38,040 nt of DNA from Paraburkholderia phosphatilytica (lineage in GTDB: Bacteria; Pseudomonadota; Gammaproteobacteria; Burkholderiales; Burkholderiaceae), in NCBI RefSeq assembly GCF_003443895.1, contig NZ_QQOA01000056.1, positions 1 through 38,040 of the forward strand, written 5' to 3'. The notes below the pieces were generated by a model, which was not told the DNA's origin, made no database searches, and was given only the letters and a program-made list of their open reading frames with translations. Below, in pieces: positions 8,415-16,656 of the stretch. Every line of letters begins with the position of its first letter. Position 1 is the stretch's first letter. Position numbers and translations under genes: made by a program.

Positions 8415-9017
8415 ATGCCCAAAGTCGAAATGCGCGAACAGCGGCGCACGCAGCTCGTAGCAGCAACTTTACGCTCGATCGAGGAAGTCGGTCTACCGGG
8501 CACGACGATCGCGTCGGTCGCGCAGCGGGCCAGTTTGTCGGTGGGCATCGTCAGCCACTATTTCGGCGACAAGAGCGGCCTGCTCGAAACCACGATGCGC
8601 TACGTGCTGCGCGATCTGTCGAATGCCACGGCGCGCCGGCGCGCAGCGGCGCCCGATGAACCGCGCGCCAGGCTGCGCGCGATCGTCGCGGGCAACTTCG
8701 ACGACACGCAGGTCAACGCGCCCGTCATGAAAACGTGGCTCGCCTTCTGGGCGCAGAGCATGCACGAGCCCGCGTTGAGCCGCCTGCAACGCGTGAACAC
8801 GCGGCGCCTGCAGTCGAATCTATGCGCCGAGTTCGCGAGAGTGTTGCCGCGCGCCGATGCGCGCCGCGCGGCAACGGGGCTTGCCGCGTTGATCGATGGT
8901 TTGTGGCTGCGAGGCGCGCTGACGGGCGGCCCGATCAACACGAAGGCCGCGCAGCGCATTACGCAGGAGTATGTCGATCTGCTGCTCGGCACCACCGATT
9001 CAGCTGCCGAAAGCTGA
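8415..9017 (+). CDS. betI: Choline-responsive transcriptional repressor BetI
   Basis: A 200-aa TetR-family protein matching BetI along its full length: MPKVEMREQRRTQLVAATL, TIASVAQRASLSVGIVSHYF (HTH), DKSGLLETTMR, NFDDTQVNAPVMKTWLAFW and GLAALIDGLWLRGALTG all correspond to conserved BetI segments. BetI represses choline-to-glycine-betaine genes until choline is present. The start at ATG 8415 follows GGAGG at 8408-8412; a TTG-initiated extension from 8346 would run through the operator and is rejected. betB and betA, its normal partners, are not adjacent, so this is a regulator-only locus. Confidence 0.93.
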   Translation: MPKVEMREQRRTQLVAATLRSIEEVGLPGTTIASVAQRASLSVGIVSHYFGDKSGLLETTMRYVLRDLSNATARRRAAAPDEPRARLRAIVAGNFDDTQVNAPVMKTWLAFWAQSMHEPALSRLQRVNTRRLQSNLCAEFARVLPRADARRAATGLAALIDGLWLRGALTGGPINTKAAQRITQEYVDLLLGTTDSAAES

Positions 9018-9026
9018 GCACACGAA

Positions 9027-10010
9027 CTACTTCACAAGGCCCCGCTTCTTGCCACGCGCACGCGCCGTTCTCGAAGCGCGGGCCGCCGCAAGCTCCGCTG
9101 GATCGAGAAAGAAATTCCGGTTGTCCGCCATGCGTTCGATCATGAACGCGATAAAGGTCTTCACACGCAGCGGCTGCTCCGTTCGATGCGCATAGTAGAC
9201 GTAGACCCAGCCGTATTCGGTGATGTGCTCGGTCAGCAAAGGCACGAGCCGCCCGCTTCGAATGTGCGGCGTGGCGTTGAAGCTGCCCAGCTGCCCGATG
9301 CCGAGACCCGATAGCACGGCCTGTGTTTCCAGCTCCGTATCGTTCACGCAGAGCGCCGCGGGCAGGTCGCGATAGACGATCTCGTCGCCCACCTGGAACT
9401 GCCACTGCGCGAGCTTGCCCGTATTCGCGCGCCGGTATCCGGTGCAGCGATGCGCTGCAAGCTCGTCGATATTTCGCGGCGCACCATGACGCTCGATGTA
9501 GTCCGGCGACGCACAGACGATCAGCTGGATCGGCACGAGCCTGCGCGCAATCGAGCCCGCCGAAGGTGGCGGCCCACCGCGAAACCCCACGTCCGCGCGT
9601 TCGGTCACGAGATCGGTGAAGTGATCGTCGAACTGCACTTCGAGCTGCACGTCGGGATAAAGCCGCTGGAATTCCTCGAAGTACGGCCACAGCACCGGCA
9701 AGCCGAACGCGCGCGGCGCGCTCACGCGCAGAATGCCGCCCACTTCTTCCTTCGAGCGCCGCACGTCGTGCAGCGCGGATGACAGAACCGCGAGCGCCGG
9801 CTGCACGCTGCCGATCAGCCGCTCGCCTTCCTCGGTCAAGGTCAGCTTGCGTGTGGTCCGATGAAAGAGCCGCACGCCCAGCTCCTTTTCCAGCTGCATT
9901 ACCGCATGGCTCGCGGCCTGCGGCGAGATGCCCTGATCGACCGCCGCACGCCGCAGGCTGCCGAGTGTGGCGGCGCGCACGAAAATGGTGATAGCCCGAA
10001 TTTCGTTCAT
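9027..10010 (-). CDS. LysR family transcriptional regulator
   Basis: A 327-aa LysR-type regulator. The N-terminal winged helix is at residues 1-60 (SLRRAAVDQGISPQAASHAV, then GVRLFHRTTRKLTLTEEG), and the C-terminal effector domain begins around residue 90 (GGILRVSAPRAFGLPVLWPY). The tail after residue 300 is rich in Arg, Ala and Lys. It is convergent with betI (9-bp gap) and divergent from an SDR, its most likely target. The co-inducer is unknown. Confidence 0.93.
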   Translation of the reverse strand: MNEIRAITIFVRAATLGSLRRAAVDQGISPQAASHAVMQLEKELGVRLFHRTTRKLTLTEEGERLIGSVQPALAVLSSALHDVRRSKEEVGGILRVSAPRAFGLPVLWPYFEEFQRLYPDVQLEVQFDDHFTDLVTERADVGFRGGPPPSAGSIARRLVPIQLIVCASPDYIERHGAPRNIDELAAHRCTGYRRANTGKLAQWQFQVGDEIVYRDLPAALCVNDTELETQAVLSGLGIGQLGSFNATPHIRSGRLVPLLTEHITEYGWVYVYYAHRTEQPLRVKTFIAFMIERMADNRNFFLDPAELAAARASRTARARGKKRGLVK

Positions 10011-10051
10011 CGCCGCCGCTCCGAATTCGCAAATAAAAGTTGATTATGAGT

Positions 10052-10069
10052 CTAGCAATGTACGGCTAG
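10052..10069. promoter_or_regulatory. Candidate LysR site between LysR and SDR genes
   Basis: The inverted repeat CTAGC-N8-GCTAG sits midway in the 119-bp region between the divergent LysR and SDR genes. LysR proteins typically bind a dyad in such a region. Its arms are only 5 bp, so the call is tentative. Confidence 0.35.
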
Positions 10070-10129
10070 TGCATGCCAGTCGCGACTCCTACCATGGCAT
10101 CACCCTCAACGACGTGCAGGAGAAGCATC

Positions 10130-10987
10130 ATGGCCAACACCCAGTCCGGAAACTTCAAACGCGTGTGGTTCATCACGGGCGCGTCGCGCGGTATCGGCGC
10201 ATTGATCGCCGAAGCGGCGCTCGCGAACGGCAACGCGGTGGTCGCCGCGGGACGCAACGCACGTGCGATCGTCGAGCGTCTCGGCGAATCGGCGGCGCTG
10301 CTGCCGGTCGCGCTCGACGTGACCGACGAAGCGCAGGCGAAGGCGGCAGTGGAAGCCGCCGTGCAGAAATTCGGCCGCATCGACGTGCTGGTCAACAACG
10401 CGGGCTTCGGCCTGCTGGGCGCGGTGGAAGAATCCGCGGACAAGGACGTGCGCCGCATGTACGACACGAACGTGTTCGGCCTGCTCAACGTGACGCGCGC
10501 CGTATTGCCGACGATGCGCGCCAATCGCTCGGGTCACGTGATCAACATTTCGTCGATTGGCGGCTATCGGGCCGCGGCGGGATTTGGCGTGTACTCGTCG
10601 ACGAAATTCGCCGTCGAAGGCATTACGGAAGCGTTGCATGCGGAACTGAAGCCGCTCGGCATTCATGCGACGGTGGTGGAGCCCGGCTATTTCCGCACGG
10701 ACTTTCTGGATGCCTCGTCGCTGCTGGTGGCGCCCGATGTGATCGGCGACTATGACGAGACCGCGGGCGCCGTTCGTCGCAAGGCGATGGAAATGAATCA
10801 CAACCAGCCTGGCGACCCGAGCAAACTTGCAGCTGCGATGATCACGCTGGTGGATGCCGCGACGCCGCCGTTGCGCCTGCCGCTCGGCACGGACACGCTG
10901 GCCGCGATTGCCGCGAAAAACGCCTACGTGGCCGAGGAAATGGAAACGTGGCGGCCGCTGTCGGCATCGACGGACTTCAGCGCCTGA
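10130..10987 (+). CDS. Short-chain dehydrogenase/reductase
   Basis: A 285-aa classical SDR with TGASRGIG at 16-23, NNAG at 89-92, SS at 141/142 and YSSTK with Y155 and K159. The size and the extended C-terminus resemble the 17-beta-hydroxysteroid-dehydrogenase-like SDR5C group common in soil bacteria. AGGAG at 10118-10122 lies 7 nt before the ATG at 10130; an earlier in-frame ATG at 10073 has no such site. It is divergent from a LysR gene that probably controls it. The substrate is unknown. Confidence 0.91.
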   Translation: MANTQSGNFKRVWFITGASRGIGALIAEAALANGNAVVAAGRNARAIVERLGESAALLPVALDVTDEAQAKAAVEAAVQKFGRIDVLVNNAGFGLLGAVEESADKDVRRMYDTNVFGLLNVTRAVLPTMRANRSGHVINISSIGGYRAAAGFGVYSSTKFAVEGITEALHAELKPLGIHATVVEPGYFRTDFLDASSLLVAPDVIGDYDETAGAVRRKAMEMNHNQPGDPSKLAAAMITLVDAATPPLRLPLGTDTLAAIAAKNAYVAEEMETWRPLSASTDFSA

Positions 10988-11032
10988 CGCTCAATCTAAA
11001 GAAACAGCCGGGCGCTCGCGCGGGCAACGTGC

Positions 11033-11491
11033 TTACTGACCCGTTGCGTGCCCCCGGAGGTAATCGACGTAGCCGTCCTGCGTCTTGATGATTTTCTTCG
11101 CGCACTCGGTGTAGTCCGAGCCCTTCGCCTTGTCCGGACCATACATGCCGCGGCACTGCGCGAACAACGTCAAGGTTGCGCCGTTGCTGTTCGCAACGCG
11201 CGTTGCCGAGAACGCGACCTTGCCCGAATCGTCAGGCACGTCGGTATCGATTCCATCTCTATCCGCGCGCGTGACGGGCATGTCGGAATGCTTCGCGATG
11301 TATTGCTTCGTGAGCGCCCATGCGGTGTCGCACTGCTGCGCCCCATCGCAATTGACCATCGCGCTGTGCTGTGCGGCGGCGATGCTGGATTCGTCGGTGA
11401 CGAATTCTTCGGCCTGTTGCTGCTTCTTTCCTGCTGACGAGCAACCGGCAAGCACGAGTGCGAAGAACGCCACGGCGGTAAGCTTTTTCAT
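11033..11491 (-). CDS. Hypothetical lipoprotein
   Basis: A 152-aa protein with a type II signal peptide, MKKLTAVAFFALVLAGC. The lipobox LAGC places the lipidated cysteine at residue 17. The mature part starts with a Lys/Gln-rich stretch (GKKQQQAEE) and has several cysteines that could form disulfides in the periplasm. I do not recognise a family. It is probably anchored in a membrane. A perfect hairpin CGCGTGC-ATTCG-GCACGCG at 11534-11552 lies between it and the divergent kinase gene. Confidence 0.82.
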   Translation of the reverse strand: MKKLTAVAFFALVLAGCSSAGKKQQQAEEFVTDESSIAAAQHSAMVNCDGAQQCDTAWALTKQYIAKHSDMPVTRADRDGIDTDVPDDSGKVAFSATRVANSNGATLTLFAQCRGMYGPDKAKGSDYTECAKKIIKTQDGYVDYLRGHATGQ

Positions 11492-11621
11492 AGGTCGGAC
11501 TTTCCTCTCTACAGTCGAGCGCGATTATAGCCGCGCGTGCATTCGGCACGCGGATTCGCGCGAGCGTCGAGTATCATGCCTGAGATGTCGCGAAGCGACG
11601 GGCGATGACTGGACACGAGAG

Positions 11622-12236
11622 ATGAACATCGAATCCCATCTGGAACGGATCCGCGAAAAAATCGCGCATGGCGGCCGCGTGATCATCGGGCTCACCGGTG
11701 CGCCCGGCGCGGGTAAATCCACGATCGCCGAAGCGCTCGTCGAGCGCTTGCAGGGGCAATCCGTGATCGTGCCGATGGATGGCTATCATCTCGCGAATGT
11801 CGAGCTTGCGCGGCTTGGCCGGGCCAATCGCAAAGGCGCGGAAGATACGTTCGACAGCGCGGGCTACGTCGCGCTGCTGCGCCGTCTGCGCGATCAGACG
11901 CCGGATGAAATCGTGTACGCGCCGCAGTTTCGCCGCGAAATCGAAGAGCCGATCGCGAACGCGATACCGGTGTTCGCGGACACGCCGGTCGTGATCACCG
12001 AAGGCAACTACCTGCTGCTCGACCGTGGCCATTGGCGTCACGTTCGCGCGTTGATCGACGAGATCTGGTTCGTCGATGTCGACGATACGTTGCGCCGCGA
12101 GCGTCTGATTGCGCGGCACGTGCAATTCGGCCGCTCGCCGGAAGCCGCGGAACAATGGGTCGCATCGAGCGACGACGTCAACGCGCGCCTGATTCAATCC
12201 ACGCGCGACCGCGCGGACTACACGATCGAAATCTAG
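11622..12236 (+). CDS. P-loop nucleoside/nucleotide kinase family protein (YggC-like)
   Basis: A 204-aa ATP-dependent kinase of the phosphoribulokinase/uridine-kinase/pantothenate-kinase fold. The Walker A loop GAPGAGKST is at residues 26-34 and MDGYHLAN begins the substrate-binding segment, as in YggC and FrcK relatives. A late arginine-rich helix (TLRRERLIARHV) would form the lid. The start at 11622 is chosen because it leads directly into the kinase domain; an open frame extends 164 codons upstream, antisense to the lipoprotein gene, and is not credible. The substrate is unknown; a sugar or nucleoside is likely. It precedes a sugar-acid-type dehydratase gene by 59 bp. Confidence 0.87.
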   Translation: MNIESHLERIREKIAHGGRVIIGLTGAPGAGKSTIAEALVERLQGQSVIVPMDGYHLANVELARLGRANRKGAEDTFDSAGYVALLRRLRDQTPDEIVYAPQFRREIEEPIANAIPVFADTPVVITEGNYLLLDRGHWRHVRALIDEIWFVDVDDTLRRERLIARHVQFGRSPEAAEQWVASSDDVNARLIQSTRDRADYTIEI

Positions 12237-12295
12237 CGGCAGCATCGAGCTTTGTCCTCAGTGAGCATCTCAGTGATCACACCAATGAGCACATC

Positions 12296-14014
12296 ATGAG
12301 CAAGCAGGACAGCAGCATGCAAGCACCCGCGCCGGTCGGTTTTGCCAAGGGTTTGACGAACTACGGCGATCGCGAATTCAGCGTGTATCTGCGCCGCACG
12401 TTTGCGAGTTCGATGGGCTATAGCCGCGAGATGCTCGACCGCCCGATCGTCGGCATCGCGCATTCGGCGAGCGGCTTCAACAACTGCCACCGCCATTTCC
12501 CGGAGATGATCGAAGCAGTCAAGCGCGGCGTGCTTGCCGCGGGCGGCCTGCCGATCGAATTCCCGACCATCTCGCTAGGCGAGACCTTCCTCACGCCGAC
12601 GAGCCTCAAATTCCGCAACCTGATGTCGATGGACGTCGAGGAAATGACGCGCGCGCAACCGATGGATTCCGTCGTGCTGCTCGGCGGTTGCGACAAGACG
12701 GTGCCCGCTCAGCTGATGGGTGCGGCCTCGGCTGATATTCCCGCCATTCAGCTTGTGGCAGGGCCGATGTCGACGAGCCGTCACCGCGGCGAACGGCTGG
12801 GCGCATGCACGGATTGCCGCCGCTTCTGGGCGAAATTCCGCGCGCAGGAGATCGACGCGAACGAGATCGACAAGGTCGAGCGGCGTCTCGCTTCTACTGC
12901 GGGAACCTGCGCGGTGATGGGCACGGCGAGCACGATGGCGATCATCGCCGAAACGCTCGGCATGATGCCGGCGAACAGCGCCGCGTGCCCGGCCGTCGAC
13001 GCGGACCGCCTGCGCATTGCCGAAGAGACGGGCCGTATCGCGTTCGATCTGATCGGCAAGCCGATCCGCCCAAGCGAGATCATCACCGCGCAGTCGGTGG
13101 AGAACGCGTTGCGCGTGCTGCTCGCGATCGGTGGCTCGACCAACGCGGTGATTCATTTGACCGCGATCGCGGGGCGCCTCGGTATCCAGGTGGATCTAAA
13201 CCGTCTGAACGCGCTAAGCGAGAGCACGCCGGTGCTGGTCAATCTGAAGCCGACCGGCGAGCACTACATGGAGGACCTGTACGCGGCGGGCGGCGTGCCG
13301 GCGATCCTGCGCGAGATCAAGGATCTGCTGCATCTCGACTGCCGCACGGTGACCGGCGAAACGCTCGGCGACCGTCTGCACGACGTGAGCTGGGTCGATC
13401 ACGCAGTGGTGAAGCCTCGCGCCGAGCCGGTGCGCGAAACCGGCGGCCTCGTCGCGCTGTTCGGCAATCTCGCGCCGCGTGGCGCGATCCTGAAGCGCTC
13501 CGCCGCGAATCCGGATCTGTTCGAGAAGGAAGGGCGCGCGGTGGTGTTCGCTTCGCTGGAGGACCTTGCGCACCGGATCGACAGCGACGACCTCGACGTC
13601 ACCGCCGACGACTTTCTCGTGCTGCAGAACGCGGGGCCGACGAGCGACGCCGCGATGCCCGAAGCGGGCTATCTGCCGATCCCGGCGAAGCTCGCGCGTG
13701 CCGGCGTGAAGGACATGGTGCGGATGTCCGATGCACGGATGAGCGGCACCGCGTATGGCACGATCGTGCTGCACATCACGCCGGATGCAGCGTCCGGCGG
13801 GCCGCTCGCGCTCGTGCGCAATGGCGACCGCATTCGGCTGAGCGTCGCGCATCGCACGCTCGAGCTGCTCGTGCCGGAAGCGGAACTCGAGCGGCGCCGC
13901 GCGGCGTTGCCGGTACGCGCCGAAGTGACCGCCAAGCGCGGTTACGCGCAACTGTACGAGCGCGAAATCCTGCAAGCCGACGAAGGCTGCGATTTCCGCT
14001 TCCTGAAACCTTGA
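12296..14014 (+). CDS. IlvD/EDD family dehydratase
   Basis: A 572-aa iron-sulfur dehydratase of the dihydroxy-acid / 6-phosphogluconate / aldonate dehydratase family. The three conserved cluster-ligand positions are present: C64 (FNNC), C132 (GGCDKT) and C205 (GTCAVMGTASTM). An extra pair, C171 and C174 (ACTDC), resembles the sugar-acid branch (arabonate/xylonate dehydratases) more than biosynthetic IlvD. AGGA before an ATG at 12317 makes a 7-residue shorter start possible. The kinase upstream and GNAT gene 30 bp downstream form a unit with it. I infer aldonate dehydration in carbohydrate catabolism; the exact substrate is open. Confidence 0.86.
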   Translation: MSKQDSSMQAPAPVGFAKGLTNYGDREFSVYLRRTFASSMGYSREMLDRPIVGIAHSASGFNNCHRHFPEMIEAVKRGVLAAGGLPIEFPTISLGETFLTPTSLKFRNLMSMDVEEMTRAQPMDSVVLLGGCDKTVPAQLMGAASADIPAIQLVAGPMSTSRHRGERLGACTDCRRFWAKFRAQEIDANEIDKVERRLASTAGTCAVMGTASTMAIIAETLGMMPANSAACPAVDADRLRIAEETGRIAFDLIGKPIRPSEIITAQSVENALRVLLAIGGSTNAVIHLTAIAGRLGIQVDLNRLNALSESTPVLVNLKPTGEHYMEDLYAAGGVPAILREIKDLLHLDCRTVTGETLGDRLHDVSWVDHAVVKPRAEPVRETGGLVALFGNLAPRGAILKRSAANPDLFEKEGRAVVFASLEDLAHRIDSDDLDVTADDFLVLQNAGPTSDAAMPEAGYLPIPAKLARAGVKDMVRMSDARMSGTAYGTIVLHITPDAASGGPLALVRNGDRIRLSVAHRTLELLVPEAELERRRAALPVRAEVTAKRGYAQLYEREILQADEGCDFRFLKP

Positions 14015-14044
14015 ATCCGCGCAAAGCAGGCAAAGGAGACCAAC

Positions 14045-14785
14045 GTGGCAACCCGGTTGAACGAATATCAGCAACCCATCGGCGACGCGCTGCCCGACTG
14101 GCATGCGGCGACGCTGCCTGGACGCGAGCCGCTCGCAGGCCGCTATTGCCGGATCGAACGCGTCGACGTCGAACGGCACGCCGCGCAGCTTTACGAAGCG
14201 TATAGCGATGCACCCGACGGGCGCGACTGGACTTATCTGTCGTCAGGACCGTTCGCGACCTTCGAGGCTTACCGCGAACACCTGAGCAAAGCCGCAACGC
14301 TCACCGACCCGATGCATCACACCGTGATCGATCTGGCCACAGGCAAGGCGGTCGGCACGCTCGCGCTGATGCGCATCGATGCGGCCAACGGCGTGATCGA
14401 AGTGGGGCACGTCACGTATTCGCCGCGTCTGAAGCGCACGCGCATTGCGACCGAAGCGCTGGCGCTGCTGATGCAATACGTGTTCGAGAACCTTGGCTAT
14501 CGCCGCTTCGAATGGAAATGCGACGCGCTGAACCAGCCGTCGCGCGACGCCGCGCTGCGCTACGGCTATAGCTTCGAAGGCGTCTTTCGCCAGGCGATCG
14601 TGACGCGCGGACGCAATCGCGACACGGCGTGGTATTCGGTTATCGACAGCGAATATCCGGCTTTGCGCGATGCTTACGCGCAATGGCTGGAGGCGGATAA
14701 CTTCGACGCGCAAGGGCAGCAGAAGCAAAAGCTGGCGGATCTGATCGCGCGACGTCGCGCGGCGGATGCGAAAGCCGGCAAATAA
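14045..14785 (+). CDS. GNAT family N-acetyltransferase (RimJ/RimL-like)
   Basis: A 246-aa acetyltransferase of the Acetyltransf_3 type. The sequence EVGHVTYSPRLKRTRIATEALALLMQ (quoted in parts: EVGHVTYSPRLKRTRIA, TEALALLMQY) covers the core strand and the acetyl-CoA loop, and FEWKCDALNQPSRDAALRYG is the typical C-terminal RimJ-like segment. The start is GTG, with AAAGGAG 6-7 nt upstream. It sits 30 bp after the dehydratase stop and is probably co-transcribed. The C-terminal 40 residues are charged (QQKQKLADLIARRRAADAK). Confidence 0.88.
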   Translation: MATRLNEYQQPIGDALPDWHAATLPGREPLAGRYCRIERVDVERHAAQLYEAYSDAPDGRDWTYLSSGPFATFEAYREHLSKAATLTDPMHHTVIDLATGKAVGTLALMRIDAANGVIEVGHVTYSPRLKRTRIATEALALLMQYVFENLGYRRFEWKCDALNQPSRDAALRYGYSFEGVFRQAIVTRGRNRDTAWYSVIDSEYPALRDAYAQWLEADNFDAQGQQKQKLADLIARRRAADAKAGK

Positions 14786-15242
14786 TTGTCAGGAATGGCC
14801 TCTTGAAAAGAAAGAGGCCCGCCACGCGCAATGGATCACCCAGGTGGGATTCGTGGCGGGCCGGCCCGGCTCATACGATGCGCCGTAAGAGCGAGGTCTG
14901 GTGTATTAGAGCATGGGCGCCCGTTTCTTGCCGATAGCGCGCCACACAATATCCAATACGCACATTTCCAGAAAATGTCGCGCTTTACCCATCAACGCGT
15001 CAAATAGCCAATTAAAGCCTTCTTTTGCGTCATGCAATTGATTTCATAGCGCGGGATTCAAAAATATTTCTAAAGATTTCAACAGCGTTGCCGATAGCTC
15101 TTCCTGAAAAGGCACGCAATGGCCGTGTGTGCCAATTCGAAGAAACTTTAGAGAGTTCATCCGGCAACATGCCGGCTGGAATGAGTCGACCGGACGCCGG
15201 GCCGTCATTCGTCCGTCGACGTTGACCCGTGGGAGACCTTGC
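14786..15242. other. Intergenic region with hairpins and low-GC stretch
   Basis: 457 bp with no gene seen. It begins with two overlapping hairpins (14797-14862) and passes into a stretch of roughly 40% GC between about 14930 and 15120, much lower than the surroundings. This stretch has a perfect ACATTT-CCAGA-AAATGT dyad at 14962-14978. The lipoprotein promoter presumably lies in it. Confidence 0.5.
14797..14862 (+). repeat. Two overlapping, mutually exclusive hairpins
   Basis: Hairpin A is GGCCTCTT / AAGAGGCC (14797-14804 and 14812-14819, 7-nt loop). Hairpin B is a perfect 11-bp stem GGCCCGCCACG / CGTGGCGGGCC (14816-14826 and 14852-14862). They share GGCC(C) at 14816-14819, so only one can form fully. 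They lie 11 bp after the GNAT stop and may protect or end that mRNA, but no T run follows either. Confidence 0.65.
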
Positions 15243-15740
15243 ATGAAAAGCTTTTACAGAACCCTGCTGCTCGCCGGTGGCGCAGCGCTGCTCGCGGCGG
15301 GCTGCGCGGCTTCGGGACCGCAATACAAAGATGTCGCGTCGTCGATCCCGACGCTCGCGCCGGATAACGGACGCATCTACTTCCTTCGCACGGATTCGTT
15401 CGTGGGCGCGATGCTCCAGCCGGAGATCAAACTCAACGACAAGGTGGTCGGCCATTCGAAACCGGGCGGCTTCTTCTACGTCGACGAACCCGCGGGCAGC
15501 TACACCGTTGCCACCACGACCGAAGTCACGAAATCCATCACGTTCAACCTGAACGCGGGTGAGACCAAGTACGTGCGTACGGCGGTCAGCATGGGCGTTC
15601 TGGTCGGCCACATCGCGCCGTCGCTGGACTACCCGGAGAACGCGCAGGCGGAAATCCAGTCGCTGAAGTACACCGGCGAAGCAGCGCCGGCCCAGGCAGT
15701 TGGCGTGCAAACGAGCGCGGCGACGCCGAACAAGATGTAA
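15243..15740 (+). CDS. DUF2846 domain lipoprotein
   Basis: A 165-aa putative lipoprotein. The signal sequence ends in LAAGC with the lipidated cysteine at residue 21. The mature part, with GRIYFLRTDSFVGAMLQPEI, KLNDKVVGHSKPGGFFYVD and PAGSYTVAT, matches the DUF2846 beta-sandwich fold found in many proteobacterial lipoproteins. GGGAG precedes the ATG at 15243. Its role is unknown; DUF2846 proteins are envelope proteins of unassigned function. It lies 166 bp upstream of the two-component genes. Confidence 0.88.
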   Translation: MKSFYRTLLLAGGAALLAAGCAASGPQYKDVASSIPTLAPDNGRIYFLRTDSFVGAMLQPEIKLNDKVVGHSKPGGFFYVDEPAGSYTVATTTEVTKSITFNLNAGETKYVRTAVSMGVLVGHIAPSLDYPENAQAEIQSLKYTGEAAPAQAVGVQTSAATPNKM

Positions 15741-15906
15741 GCACGCAGTCACCGCGCGCGGCGAAATCACCGCCGCGCACTCCGCACGATGCCTGTCCGC
15801 TGGCATCGTGCGATTCCCGCACTTTGCCGCTTGTGATCTATCATCCGGAGATTCACAGTTTGCGACCGCCAGCGCGCGGTGGCTTTCCAATCTTCGTTAT
15901 CGAGCG

Positions 15907-16656
15907 ATGTCACAGCCTCTTTCGCCGTCACAGGAATCCGTTCTACCCGGCCCGGTTGCCATCGTCGAAGACGAACGGATGATGCAGCTGCGCCTGCGCG
16001 CGATCCTGACCACGCTCGGCTATACCGAAGACGCACTGTCGTTCGCCGGCAGCATCGCCGAAGCGAAGGCGATGTTCGACGACCACCCGTTCGCGCTCGC
16101 ACTGGTCGACGTGGGGCTGCCGGACGGCAACGGCATCGATCTGATCCGCGACCTGCATCAGCGCGATGCCGCGCTGCCCGTGCTGGTCGTCTCCGCGTGG
16201 AGCAGCGAGCAGGTGATCGTGTCGGCGCTGCAGGCCGGAGCAACCGGCTATCTGCTGAAAGAGCGCGACGACATCGAGCTTTCGTTGTCGGTGCGCAGCG
16301 CCTTGCGCGGCGGCGCGCCGATCGATCCGTTCGTCGCGAAGCGCATTCTCGAACTGCTCGGCACGGCCGGCGCAAAGCCATCGACCAACGCACCGACCAA
16401 CTCACCCACTAACGCACCGAATAATGCACCGAATAATGCACCGACCCACGATGCGCCCCGCGCGCCGCTGACCCCGCGCGAGATCGAGATCCTGAATCTC
16501 GTCAGCAAAGGACTCACCAACCGCGAGATCTCCAGTCTGCTGTCCTTGTCCAGGTTGACGGTGGAATGTCACATCAAGAATATCTACAAGAAACTCGCGG
16601 TCAATTCGCGCACGCAGGCGGTATTCGAAGCGCGCTCGCATGGCTTGTTGCCCTGA
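15907..16656 (+). CDS. NarL/LuxR-type response regulator
   Basis: A 249-aa two-component response regulator. The receiver domain is at residues 15-130, with E21/D22, the phospho-acceptor D68 (ALVDVGLPDG), and K118 (GYLLKER). The LuxR-type HTH is at about 180-245 (LTPREIEILNLVSKGLTNREIS, in parts; TVECHIKNIYKKLAVNSR). Between them lies a 20-residue Asn/Ala/Pro/Thr linker made by five 12-bp repeats. The gene's 3' end overlaps the start of the partner kinase by 91 nt. Target genes are not evident. Confidence 0.93.
   Translation: MSQPLSPSQESVLPGPVAIVEDERMMQLRLRAILTTLGYTEDALSFAGSIAEAKAMFDDHPFALALVDVGLPDGNGIDLIRDLHQRDAALPVLVVSAWSSEQVIVSALQAGATGYLLKERDDIELSLSVRSALRGGAPIDPFVAKRILELLGTAGAKPSTNAPTNSPTNAPNNAPNNAPTHDAPRAPLTPREIEILNLVSKGLTNREISSLLSLSRLTVECHIKNIYKKLAVNSRTQAVFEARSHGLLP
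16387..16446 (+). repeat. Five in-frame 12-bp tandem repeats (interdomain linker)
   Basis: Five consecutive 12-bp units related to AACGCACCGAAT encode NAPT-NSPT-NAPN-NAPN-NAPT in the response regulator, exactly between its receiver and DNA-binding domains. Units 3-5 are nearly identical at DNA level, which suggests recent expansion by slippage. The copy number is likely to vary among strains. Confidence 0.9.

Noticed and set aside
11130..11621. N-terminal extension of the P-loop kinase frame
   Set aside because: It runs antisense through the lipoprotein gene and has no kinase-like sequence; the family starts near the ATG at 11622.
14816..14862. 11-bp stem after the GNAT gene as a rho-independent terminator
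   Set aside because: The loop is 25 nt and the stem is followed by GGCCCGGC, not by a T run, so I list it only as a hairpin.
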